Assembly: GCA_017413305.1 (NCBI GenBank)
Contig: JAFPUA010000023.1
Location: 1 to 7,918, forward strand
Length of the DNA: 7,918 nt
Source of the DNA: Candidatus Ruminimicrobiellum caprinum
Lineage (GTDB): Bacteria; Elusimicrobiota; Endomicrobiia; Endomicrobiales; Endomicrobiaceae
Reading direction: 5' to 3'
Part shown: in pieces, positions 1 through 6,917 of the stretch
How the letters are laid out: each line of letters starts with the position of its first letter
Numbering within the stretch: the first letter of the stretch is position 1
Notes under the pieces: generated by a model
Seen by the model: only the letters and a program-made list of their open reading frames with translations
The model's database searches: none
What the model was told of the DNA's origin: nothing
Made by a program: the position numbers and the translations under genes

Positions 1-2
1 AA

Positions 3-2489
3 GTATTGTTGAAAAAACTTGCTCTTGAAGAGAATTTGGTAGTTAAAGATTTGGTTGTTTGGGAAAACGAAGGTATAAAAATATTGCTTGCAGATTCAAA
101 TGATGTAGGTGATATTTCTACGAAATGGATAACACTAAGAATATCCGGAACTGAATATAAGACGAGAATTATGGCAGAGGCCGCCTACGACATAACAAAC
201 AGCAAAAAATCAAAGGAAAAAGAAATTGATTCTACTTTGGAACAGTATTTTGATATAGGCAAAGAAATTATAGGTAGAAAAGGTTCTTCCAGTGCTTACA
301 AATATATTCAAGGCTTTATAACATTTTTACAAAAAATTAGTAAAATAGATGGCACCCAAATAAAAGATATATCCGTCTCGTCAATTATATCAGAAACCTA
401 CAAAGCATTAAGCAGGCAAGTATATTTGGACATAGTAAACAATATTCAAAGAGAAACTTATTCTTTCTTGTTTGAAAAGGACACAGAATATACAATAGTA
501 GCAGTAAATGGCGACACGAAAAGAGAAGCTGAAGCAAGAGCTCTTGCTGCAGCCGGTATAAAAGTAAACCTTATTTATGTTGGAGAAAATAATTTAACGC
601 GAGAGATAAATACAAGGTTAGAATTTAGAGTAGATAAAAAATGGCTTGCTTACGGATTGATAGATAATTCTGTTAAAAATTTAACTGTTTACGGTGAAGA
701 TAATTCCGAACAAATCGGTAACAAAAGCTTTACTCAACAGCAATATCTCTCTGCGATTTTAAATTATATAAATGAAAAATCGACTAATACCGTTAAAATA
801 TTAGATTTGCCTGAAGAATTAAGCGACGACATTAATATCGAAGAAATTGAAGAAGAAACTTCAAATAACTTTACAGCCATCGGAGTAGGCAAAAATGTGT
901 TTAAATTGTTTTATGATGCAATGAAAAACAAAAACAAACAGACTTCCAATAACTTTATTAAATTATCTCTTGCTGCAGCAAATGTTACATCCGATCAATT
1001 CAGCAACTTTGGCAAAAATGATATCGACAGACTGGCTCAACAAGGTATAACAGATGTTATATTGTCTCCTTTTGAAAATACCGATATTAATAATTTCGAT
1101 GCTATGATCAGAACAAAATCAAACAAAATAAGAGATATACTGTTTTATGCTCACGCAAAAGGAATAAAGATAACATTAAGTTTCAATTTATCTTTGCCCG
1201 AAAATATAACCGGAGAAGAGACAAAGAAACTTTTTACCGTTTTTGTTAATAACTTAGGACAAAGAATTCCAACATTTGTAGATTTACAAAAAAGAGGGTT
1301 GGACGGCATACAACTGGATTTATCACAAAACAATGTCAACATACTTATGCCGAACATGGAGCCATTTTATGCTCTTGCAAAAACAGTAAACAACACTTTA
1401 CCAATAGGCTCTTTCTTGGCAATAAAAATGCCTGAATCTCTTAATCCCGGTTCAGGTTATCCGATGCTGTTTAATTACGATAATGTAAAAGCCGTATTCG
1501 ATTACAATTCTCCTTATATCGAAGAAGGTATTTCTGCATTCGGACAAAAAGGCATATTAGTAAACATTTCTACCGACGAGAACAATTCGATTTCCGCAGA
1601 ACATTTAGCCAGACTGTTTGAAAATGCAAATAAGAAAACAAAAGAGAATAATAACAGAGACAGTATTTCGATGTTGTCCATAGATAGCAGTATCCTTAAA
1701 CAGATAGATTCTTCCGAGTTTACATTTAACAGAATGACATTAATTAATTTTATTAACTCTATTTTCGGAACAACTCCGGAAGGGCAATTTATCAAGGGAG
1801 AAAATAAAGGAAGAACGTTTGTTTCCGACAGAGATTTGGTATTTAGTGACGAAATTGTAAAAACTTTATGCGAATATGTTTTTAGTGATAAAATCGATGT
1901 TAAAAATTTAAACGAAATATTGGGCGCAAAATTAAAAGAAACTACTTCTCAATATGAACTAAAAGGCTTTGTTACCGGAGTAATTCAAAAAGGAGAAGTA
2001 GATAGAATCGACTCCGAAATTTCGTTTGACAGAACAGAGTACAGTTACTTGCTGATGAGAGCACTTTACGATTATAGAACAACAAAATATGAAGAAATAT
2101 TTATAAAAAATAAAAATTCCGATATCTCTGAATTTGAAAAAGATAAAGATTTTGCCAGAGGAATAAACTCTTATATGGACCCGAAAAATGTTTTAAGCAA
2201 TCATAAATTCAGCGAAAACATACAACCTGAAATAAATGAAATTCTTGAAATATTTACCGGTAAGAAAGAAGGCAGCGTAGATATACTTATTACAAGATTG
2301 TCAAAATTAAAAGACAGTTCTGCACTAAAAAATAACAATGTGGATAAGATTGCAATATTGGAAGCTTTATTGTTATTATTGCTCAACGATGCAAGATTAC
2401 CGGAAACAGATATCAGCGAAAAATTCAAAGAAACTATCAACATCAAGGATATGAATACAGTTATGCATGCTATGTTGTCAGCGGCATAA
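3..2489 (+). CDS. 3' part of a large multidomain protein with a phosphohexomutase C-terminal domain (5' end outside window)
   Basis: The frame is open to the left edge. A TTG at base 6 has no visible Shine-Dalgarno sequence, so this is a fragment and not a complete gene. Numbering from base 6, residues 41-58 carry R45-I-S-G-T-E50-Y-K-T-R54. This matches the phosphate-binding loop (R-x-SGTEP-x-x-R) of the C-terminal domain of phosphoglucomutase/phosphomannomutase enzymes, with Tyr in place of the usual Pro. The catalytic serine and metal-binding domains would lie upstream, outside the window. The remaining 770 or so residues are not family-typical. Residues 160-195 look like a Rossmann-type beta-alpha unit. 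Residues 340-530 show a series of beta-strand/helix units (GITDVILSPF, GIKITLSFN, GLDGIQLDL, GILVNIS) resembling a TIM barrel. The end (740-827) is helical. I see no signal peptide or membrane segment in the visible part. Very large fused sugar-metabolism proteins are plausible in this type of organism, but the function is unknown. The gene ends just before a strong terminator. Confidence 0.8.
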   Translation, partial: VLLKKLALEENLVVKDLVVWENEGIKILLADSNDVGDISTKWITLRISGTEYKTRIMAEAAYDITNSKKSKEKEIDSTLEQYFDIGKEIIGRKGSSSAYKYIQGFITFLQKISKIDGTQIKDISVSSIISETYKALSRQVYLDIVNNIQRETYSFLFEKDTEYTIVAVNGDTKREAEARALAAAGIKVNLIYVGENNLTREINTRLEFRVDKKWLAYGLIDNSVKNLTVYGEDNSEQIGNKSFTQQQYLSAILNYINEKSTNTVKILDLPEELSDDINIEEIEEETSNNFTAIGVGKNVFKLFYDAMKNKNKQTSNNFIKLSLAAANVTSDQFSNFGKNDIDRLAQQGITDVILSPFENTDINNFDAMIRTKSNKIRDILFYAHAKGIKITLSFNLSLPENITGEETKKLFTVFVNNLGQRIPTFVDLQKRGLDGIQLDLSQNNVNILMPNMEPFYALAKTVNNTLPIGSFLAIKMPESLNPGSGYPMLFNYDNVKAVFDYNSPYIEEGISAFGQKGILVNISTDENNSISAEHLARLFENANKKTKENNNRDSISMLSIDSSILKQIDSSEFTFNRMTLINFINSIFGTTPEGQFIKGENKGRTFVSDRDLVFSDEIVKTLCEYVFSDKIDVKNLNEILGAKLKETTSQYELKGFVTGVIQKGEVDRIDSEISFDRTEYSYLLMRALYDYRTTKYEEIFIKNKNSDISEFEKDKDFARGINSYMDPKNVLSNHKFSENIQPEINEILEIFTGKKEGSVDILITRLSKLKDSSALKNNNVDKIAILEALLLLLLNDARLPETDISEKFKETINIKDMNTVMHAMLSAA

Positions 2490-2507
2490 TCTTTATCCGA
2501 AGAATTC

Positions 2508-2549
2508 AAAAATGCACTCTGTCAAATACAGGGTGCATTTTTATTTTTC
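2508..2549 (+). terminator. Intrinsic terminator after the large ORF
   Basis: The arm at 2508-2521 (AAAAATGCACTCTG) pairs with 2529-2542 (CAGGGTGCATTTTT). This gives 14 pairs including one G-U, around a 7-nt loop. The T-rich tail at 2538-2549 is interrupted by one A. The hairpin starts 18 nt after the stop codon and separates the upstream gene from the nrdR promoter. The A-tract on the left arm means it might also work for transcription from the other side. Confidence 0.88.
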
Positions 2550-2555
2550 TCCCAG

Positions 2556-2597
2556 AAAAAGTTTTTCTTGACAAAATCCATATGTATGTTGTATCAT
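2556..2597 (+). promoter_or_regulatory. Sigma-70 promoter for nrdR-nrdJ-dcd
   Basis: A perfect -35 hexamer TTGACA lies at 2568-2573, and TATCAT at 2592-2597 serves as -10 after an 18-nt spacer. Transcription would start near 2604, about 50 nt before the nrdR start codon. The 12 bases before the -35 (A-tract then GTTTTTC) match those of the promoter at 6092-6132, giving 17 identities in 18 positions once the -35 is included. No other promoter is evident before nrdJ or dcd, so this one probably serves all three genes. Confidence 0.65.
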
Positions 2598-2616
2598 TAT
2601 TCTTATATACAACCTA
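2585..2616 (+). promoter_or_regulatory. Inverted repeat over the nrdR -10 region, candidate operator
   Basis: GTTGTAT at 2588-2594 is the exact reverse complement of ATACAAC at 2607-2613, with a 12-nt spacer. Two further pairs (2585-2586 with 2615-2616) extend it after one mismatch. It covers the -10 hexamer and the expected transcription start, where a bound repressor would block initiation. NrdR normally binds two roughly 16-bp palindromic boxes about three helical turns apart. This repeat does not match that consensus well, so the binding protein is unknown. Autoregulation by NrdR is only an inference. Confidence 0.35.
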
Positions 2617-2652
2617 TAGTAGAAACAAATAAATTCTCACAGAGGTTCAATT

Positions 2653-3162
2653 ATGAAATGTCCGTTTTGCGGTAGCTTTGAAGGGCAGGTATTAGATTCC
2701 AGACCTATAGAACATACTTCTGCCATTAGAAGAAGAAGACAGTGCAACCAGTGTAAGAAAAGATATACCACTTACGAAAAACCCGAAGAAGTTACATTAA
2801 TGGTTATAAAATCCGATAACAGGAGAGAACCCTTCGACAAGAAAAAATTATGGAATGCTGTCGCAAGAGCTTGTGTTAAAAGACCTGTCTCTTCTGAAAC
2901 CATGGAAAGAATTGTATCTGAAATCGAAACGGAAATCAGCGACTATATTATGGAAGTTCCATCATCGGTAATAGGACAAAAAACTCTTCAAAAGTTACTT
3001 GATATTGATACTGTTGCCTACATTAGATTTGCATCTGTATATAATAAGTTTGCCGATATAGGTGACTTCATGGATGAACTTAAAAAAATAAAAAAAGAGC
3101 ATGATAAAATAAGTAAGAAAAAACAAATTTCTGACGAAATAAAGAAAACAAACAAAAAATAA
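2653..3162 (+). CDS. nrdR: Transcriptional repressor NrdR
   Basis: NrdR is the nucleotide-sensing repressor of ribonucleotide reductase genes. It is a cytoplasmic DNA-binding protein with an N-terminal zinc ribbon and an ATP-cone that reads the ATP/dATP ratio. Here the zinc ligands are C3-x-x-C6 and C31-x-x-C34, separated by the arginine-rich 'IRRRRQC' typical of the family. The ATP-cone spans about 46-136 and includes VAYIRFASVY at 121-130, another family hallmark. The 169 residues exceed the usual 150 or so because of a lysine-rich tail (143-169) of no known function. The start ATG has AGAGG seven bases upstream. Adjacent nrdJ is the expected regulatory target, and its start lies 33 nt after this stop with no terminator between. 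The assignment is secure. What is not shown is where it binds in this window. Confidence 0.96.
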   Translation: MKCPFCGSFEGQVLDSRPIEHTSAIRRRRQCNQCKKRYTTYEKPEEVTLMVIKSDNRREPFDKKKLWNAVARACVKRPVSSETMERIVSEIETEISDYIMEVPSSVIGQKTLQKLLDIDTVAYIRFASVYNKFADIGDFMDELKKIKKEHDKISKKKQISDEIKKTNKK

Positions 3163-3195
3163 TATTTTATATAATTTATGGAGGAACAAATAAAA

Positions 3196-5523
3196 ATGTC
3201 AAATTCCGAACTAAAAAACGAACTGAAAAAAAATATAAAACCTGTACTTAGCGAAAACGCAATAAAAGTATTATCTAAAAGATATTTAAAAAAAGACAAC
3301 GACGGTAACCCTTGTGAAGAAACAGGAGATATGTTCTTTAGAGTTGCAGAAAATATTGCACAGGCAGATAAAATTTATGATAAAAACGCAAACACCGACG
3401 AAGTAATAAAAGATTTTTATACCATGATGGCTAACCTTGATTTTTTGCCGAACTCTCCGACACTGATGAATGCAGGTCGTCCTCTTCAGCAACTTTCAGC
3501 ATGTTTTGTTCTTCCCGTAGAAGATTCTATGGATTCAATATTTGAGACATTAAAAAATACAGCTTTAATACATAAATCCGGAGGAGGAACAGGTTTTTCT
3601 TTCTCAAGATTAAGACCATCCAACGACAGTGTCAGATCAACAAACGGTGTTTCTTCGGGCCCTGTATCTTTTATGCAGGTATTTAATGCTGCAACAGAAG
3701 CAATTAAACAGGGGGGAACCAGACGCGGTGCAAATATGGGAATGTTGAGAGTTGACCATCCCAATATTCTTGATTTTATTACATGTAAAGATATCACAAC
3801 TAATTTAACAAATTTTAATATTTCTGTTGCATTAACAAAAGAGTTTATGCAAGCCGTCGAAGAAAACAAAGATTACAATCTTTATAATCCGAGGACAAAA
3901 GAAGTTGCAGGAAAACTTAATGCAAGAGAAGTTTTTGACAAAATTGTTACTCAAGCATGGAAAAACGGTGAACCGGGAATAGTGTTTATCGACAGAATGA
4001 ATGATTTTAACCCGACACCGGAAATAGGAATGATAGAATCAACTAATCCTTGCGGAGAACAACCGCTACTTCCTTATGAAGCATGTAATTTAGGATCGAT
4101 AAACTTATCTCATTTTGTTAAAGGTAACGATGTTGATTGGCAGAAACTTGAAAAAACGGTAAAAGCTGCCGTTCATTTCCTCGACAATGTGATTGATATG
4201 AATAATTACCCTATAGAAAAAATAGGTATAACTACCAGATCTAACAGAAAAATCGGTCTTGGCGTTATGGGCTGGGCGGATATGCTTTTTGAGCTTGGCA
4301 TTCCTTACAATTCCGATGAGGCTGTAAGTTTGGCGGGAAAGATAATGTCTTTTATCGAAGAGAAATCTCATAAAATGTCAGAAGAACTGGCACAGAAAAG
4401 AGGTGCATTTCCGAACTTTGAAAAAAGCATTTACAAAAAAGGCAATCCTATCAGAAATGCAACTACTACAACCATCGCTCCGACGGGAACTATCGGACTT
4501 ATAGCGGATGCTTCCGGCGGTGTAGAACCTCTTTTCGGGCTTGTTTATAAAAGAGCAAACTGTCTTGATAAAGCTGAAATGTATATAATAAACAGACACT
4601 TTGAAAAAGCCGTTAAAGATGCCGGAATTTATTCCGAAGAATTAATGGATAAAATTGCAAAAGAAGGAACTATCCAACATATGGATGAAATTCCTGAAAA
4701 GTTGAAAAAAGTTTTTGTTACGGCACATGATATAACTCCGGCAGACCATATTAAAATGCAAGCTGCATTTCAAAAATATGTCGACAACGCTGTATCTAAG
4801 ACGGTAAATTTTACTCATGATGCAACAAAAGAAGATGTTAAGCAGGCTTATGTTTTATCTTATAAATTAGGATGTAAAGGTGTTACTGTTTACAGAGATG
4901 GTTCCAGACAAGATCAAGTTTTAATTTCTTCAAGTACAAATTCATCGTCGAACAATCAAGAACAAAAAATAGAAACTAAAGGTAAAGTGGTAAAGAAAAG
5001 ACCTAGAAAAGTTATCGGTTCTACTCTTTTAATGCATACAGGCTGCGGAAAAATGTATGTTACAATTAATGAAGATGAAGAAGGAAATATTTTTGAGGTA
5101 TTTACCCAGCTTGGAAAATCTGGTGGCTGTATATCTACACAGACAGAAGCTATCGCAAGATTGATTTCTCTCGGGCTGCGTTCCGGTGTTGATCCTCACA
5201 AAATTGTTGAACAGTTAAAAGGAATTAGATGTCCTTCTCCGACATTAACAGAAGGCGGAGCAATTCTTTCATGCCCTGATGCGATTGCAAAAGCAATCGA
5301 ATCTTATCTTGCGGAAAAGGAAAATCCGGATTTATTTAATAATCCTACACAAAAGTCTGCATCAAAACAAATATCTGAAACAACTTCTACAAAAAAATAT
5401 ACATCAAAAGCTTCAGGAAACTCAGAAGGTGCATGCCCACAATGCCCTGAATGCGGAGAAATGCTGGAATTTGCAGAAGGTTGTGTAGTATGTAAATCTT
5501 GCGGATATTCGAAATGTTTTTAA
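3196..5523 (+). CDS. nrdJ: Adenosylcobalamin-dependent (class II) ribonucleoside-diphosphate reductase
   Basis: This enzyme reduces ribonucleotides to deoxyribonucleotides using B12 to generate the thiyl radical, and needs no oxygen. Numbering from an upstream ATG at 3178, the visible signatures are: [13 protein letters not shown] (88-100); the redox cysteine C109 in [22 protein letters not shown] (133-147); the active-site N290-P-C292-G-E294; the partner cysteine C303 in ACNLGS; and APTGTIG (434-440). The C-terminal 'TSCPD' region follows at about 613-710. A cysteine-rich tail (C753, C756, C759, C769, C772, C775, C780) probably serves as a redox shuttle or zinc ribbon. No N-terminal ATP-cone is present. 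I prefer ATG 3196 (775 aa) because GGAGG at 3180-3184 sits 11 nt before it. ATG 3178 (781 aa) has only AT-rich sequence upstream and overlaps that ribosome-binding site. The gene lies in an operon between nrdR and dcd. Confidence 0.97.
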   Translation: MSNSELKNELKKNIKPVLSENAIKVLSKRYLKKDNDGNPCEETGDMFFRVAENIAQADKIYDKNANTDEVIKDFYTMMANLDFLPNSPTLMNAGRPLQQLSACFVLPVEDSMDSIFETLKNTALIHKSGGGTGFSFSRLRPSNDSVRSTNGVSSGPVSFMQVFNAATEAIKQGGTRRGANMGMLRVDHPNILDFITCKDITTNLTNFNISVALTKEFMQAVEENKDYNLYNPRTKEVAGKLNAREVFDKIVTQAWKNGEPGIVFIDRMNDFNPTPEIGMIESTNPCGEQPLLPYEACNLGSINLSHFVKGNDVDWQKLEKTVKAAVHFLDNVIDMNNYPIEKIGITTRSNRKIGLGVMGWADMLFELGIPYNSDEAVSLAGKIMSFIEEKSHKMSEELAQKRGAFPNFEKSIYKKGNPIRNATTTTIAPTGTIGLIADASGGVEPLFGLVYKRANCLDKAEMYIINRHFEKAVKDAGIYSEELMDKIAKEGTIQHMDEIPEKLKKVFVTAHDITPADHIKMQAAFQKYVDNAVSKTVNFTHDATKEDVKQAYVLSYKLGCKGVTVYRDGSRQDQVLISSSTNSSSNNQEQKIETKGKVVKKRPRKVIGSTLLMHTGCGKMYVTINEDEEGNIFEVFTQLGKSGGCISTQTEAIARLISLGLRSGVDPHKIVEQLKGIRCPSPTLTEGGAILSCPDAIAKAIESYLAEKENPDLFNNPTQKSASKQISETTSTKKYTSKASGNSEGACPQCPECGEMLEFAEGCVVCKSCGYSKCF

Positions 5524-5536
5524 AAGGAGTTATAAA

Positions 5537-6091
5537 ATGGTAAAGTCCGACAAATGGATAAAACAAATGGCTGTCGAAAAAAAGATGATTGAACCGTTCG
5601 AGCCCGAACAAGTTCGCAAGGGAATCTCTTATGGAACATCTTCTTATGGTTATGATTTTCGCATTTCCAATGAATTTAAAATAATGCAAAAAAACACCGA
5701 CGGTTCATTTATTGATCCAAAGAAAATAGACCCGAATTTATTTAAAGATGTAAAAGTTGATGATTTCATTATTCTCCAACCTCAAACTGTAGTTTTAGCA
5801 AAAACAGTAGAATATTTTAGAATTCCTCGAGATATTATTACAATTGCTTTCGGAAAATCTACATATGCACGCTGTGGAATAATGGTAAATATTACTCCGT
5901 TTGAACCTGAGTGGGAAGGTTATGCTACAATTGCCATATCAAATATCAGTTCTATGCCCGTAAAAATTTATGCTAATGAAGGAATCGGTCAATTGTTGTT
6001 CTTGCAAGCCAATGAAGTTTGCGAAACTTCATATGCCGATAAAAAAGGGAAATATCAGGCACAGAAAGCAATCACGACTGCGAAAATATAA
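5537..6091 (+). CDS. dcd: dCTP deaminase
   Basis: The enzyme deaminates dCTP to dUTP, feeding dUMP for thymidylate synthesis. Some family members also hydrolyse dUTP and yield dUMP directly. The 184-residue protein has the family's conserved GKSTYAR (106-112), [12 protein letters not shown] (117-128) with the presumed catalytic Glu127, GQLLF (151-155), and the C-terminal triphosphate-contacting Y166-A-D-K-K-G-K-Y with Q175. I cannot tell from sequence alone whether this is the mono- or bifunctional type. AAAGGAG directly follows the nrdJ stop and lies 7 nt before the ATG. The gap of 13 nt implies cotranscription and translational proximity with nrdJ, consistent with a dNTP-balancing operon. 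No terminator follows directly. A second promoter begins within a few bases of the stop codon, so operon transcripts may run on to the terminator at 6337-6386. Confidence 0.95.
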   Translation: MVKSDKWIKQMAVEKKMIEPFEPEQVRKGISYGTSSYGYDFRISNEFKIMQKNTDGSFIDPKKIDPNLFKDVKVDDFIILQPQTVVLAKTVEYFRIPRDIITIAFGKSTYARCGIMVNITPFEPEWEGYATIAISNISSMPVKIYANEGIGQLLFLQANEVCETSYADKKGKYQAQKAITTAKI

Positions 6092-6132
6092 AAAAAGTTT
6101 TCCTTGACAGAAAAAAGAATTTCGGTTATAAT
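6092..6132 (+). promoter_or_regulatory. Perfect-consensus sigma-70 promoter driving a structured RNA
   Basis: TTGACA at 6104-6109 and TATAAT at 6127-6132 are both exact consensus and are separated by the ideal 17 nt. The start point is expected near 6139. An A-tract plus GTTTTCC precedes the -35, nearly identical to the nrdR promoter, and could act as an UP-like element. It begins one base after the dcd stop. This is by far the strongest-looking promoter in the window, yet the next coding start is more than 300 nt away. That points to a non-coding RNA or a long regulated leader. Confidence 0.85.
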
Positions 6133-6138
6133 AGCAGT

Positions 6139-6386
6139 ACAGATTTAAAGTTGTATATCTTTTAAAACTAAATATTGAATTGTTTTTGGATCTGCGAGAG
6201 CAGACCACTTTTGTGAAAGCAAAAGAGGATTGGAAGTCCAAAAACAGTCGTTAAAAAATTTGTAAAAATAAACCAGATGCTATGTTGATTTATTTTTATA
6301 GTTTTGTCTTTCGCCTCTTTTGAGGCGAAAGCCAGCGGCTGCGTTAGGTTCGGCTTCCAATCCACCTAACACAGCCTTTTTCTTTT
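6139..6386 (+). ncRNA. Unrecognised highly structured RNA (stand-alone sRNA or leader of pilin genes)
   Basis: No credible protein is encoded here, but stable helices follow one another. P1 pairs 6179-6190 with 6237-6248 (12 pairs, one G-U). Inside P1 are P2 (6191-6195 with 6200-6204, GAGA loop) and P3 (6208-6214 with 6219-6225, GAAA loop). Both loops are GNRA tetraloops, so this is a three-way junction. P4 pairs 6260-6272 with 6289-6301. P5 pairs 6308-6317 with 6322-6331 (10 perfect pairs, TTTT loop). P6 is the terminator stem, 6337-6349 with 6364-6376. The junction strand GGATTGGAAG (6227-6236) is exactly complementary to CTTCCAATCC (6354-6363) in the P6 loop, suggesting a long-range pseudoknot. 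I compared it by eye with 6S, tmRNA, RNase P, SRP RNA and common riboswitches and saw no convincing match. The function is unknown. The 5' end is inferred from the promoter and the 3' end from the T-run. Confidence 0.7.
6337..6386 (+). terminator. Intrinsic terminator with a large, junction-complementary loop
   Basis: GGCTG-C-GTTAGGT (6337-6349) pairs with ACCTAAC-A-CAGCC (6364-6376). This is 12 pairs with one internal C-A mismatch, followed by TTTTTCTTTT (6377-6386). The loop is 14 nt, unusually long for an efficient terminator. Ten of those bases (6354-6363) are complementary to 6227-6236 in the upstream three-way junction. Termination here could therefore depend on how the upstream RNA folds. 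It also lies 63 nt before the first pilin gene. Confidence 0.8.
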
Positions 6387-6448
6387 GTCTTCCAAAAAGT
6401 CTACTTTACTAGGATTCAAAAAATATAAAAACTTCTGGGAGGGAAAAA

Positions 6449-6889
6449 ATGAAAGGCAAAAAATTAAAAAGAACAATATTAGGGTTCACATTAACAGAAC
6501 TAATTGTTGTAATTTCTTTAGTTGTAATTTTATCTCTAATTTCTGTTCCGGTATTTAATTCAAATAAAGACAAGGCAAAAATGACAGAAGCTTATGTTCT
6601 ACTGGCAGCCATCCGTGACGCACAAAAACGTTATTATTCTGATTACGGAACTTTTTATCGTCCTACAAGTTATAATCCAAGAGAATGTATAAACGATGTA
6701 CTGGGTATAAATGCAACCTCAAACAAATATTTCACAAGATTTTGTATTTCATACTGGGATTATAGATATAGTGGAAACTCTATTGATATATGCGCAGAAT
6801 CTAAAGAATATGATTTATGGACTAGATATACTATTGGGGAAAAACAAGCTTTTAAAAAAACAGGTGTTTGTGGTTTGACGCCTTTTTAA
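6449..6889 (+). CDS. Type IV pilin-like protein (prepilin N-terminal motif), four-cysteine paralog
   Basis: The protein has 146 residues. It carries a short basic leader (MKGKKLKRTILG) and then the prepilin peptidase/N-methylation motif G12|F13-T-L-T-E17, with the conserved Glu at mature position 5. A hydrophobic helix (about 13-35) follows, which would anchor the subunit in the inner membrane and pack in the filament core. After that come an amphipathic helix (AKMTEAYVLLAAIRDAQ, 43-59) and a small C-terminal domain. Cysteines 80, 99, 115 and 141 could form two disulfides. The family assembles into type IV pili or type II secretion pseudopili, and no assembly ATPase, peptidase or secretin gene is in the window, so the filament is unknown. 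The start is fixed by GGGAGGG at 6437-6443 with a 5-nt spacer. The next gene is a paralog 28 nt downstream, probably in the same transcript. No convincing sigma-70 promoter lies between the upstream terminator and this gene. Confidence 0.92.
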   Translation: MKGKKLKRTILGFTLTELIVVISLVVILSLISVPVFNSNKDKAKMTEAYVLLAAIRDAQKRYYSDYGTFYRPTSYNPRECINDVLGINATSNKYFTRFCISYWDYRYSGNSIDICAESKEYDLWTRYTIGEKQAFKKTGVCGLTPF

Positions 6890-6917
6890 AAAAAATATTT
6901 TATAGGAGATAAAAAAC

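Noticed and set aside
1151..1795. Open frames on the - strand inside the large ORF
   Set aside because: They lie opposite a long conserved coding frame, have low-complexity hydrophobic translations and no ribosome-binding sites. They are shadows caused by base composition.
2467..2477. ATGCTATGTTG shared between the end of the large ORF and the structured RNA (6277-6287)
   Set aside because: An 11-base match is expected by chance in an AT-rich window of this size, and one copy lies in coding sequence.
3163..3195. Cobalamin riboswitch controlling the B12-dependent nrdJ
   Set aside because: The gap before nrdJ is only 33 nt, and the leader before nrdR shows no B12-box or other conserved core elements.
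6029..6365. Two - strand open frames of 65-70 codons across the non-coding region after dcd
   Set aside because: They overlap the dcd end and the helices of the structured RNA, have no recognisable motif or good start context, and run against every neighbouring gene.
6139..6386. Structured RNA as 6S RNA, tmRNA, RNase P RNA or SRP RNA
   Set aside because: It is not one long bulged hairpin (6S), has no CCA-ended tRNA-like part or tag frame (tmRNA), is too short and lacks the conserved core of RNase P, and lacks the SRP apical loop. 'GAGGATTGGAAGTCC' only superficially recalls the RNase P core.
6139..6386. Structured RNA as a c-di-GMP (GEMM) riboswitch upstream of pilins
   Set aside because: The context and GNRA loops are suggestive, but the conserved GEMM ligand-pocket sequences are not present by eye. 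It would need a covariance-model search to exclude fully.
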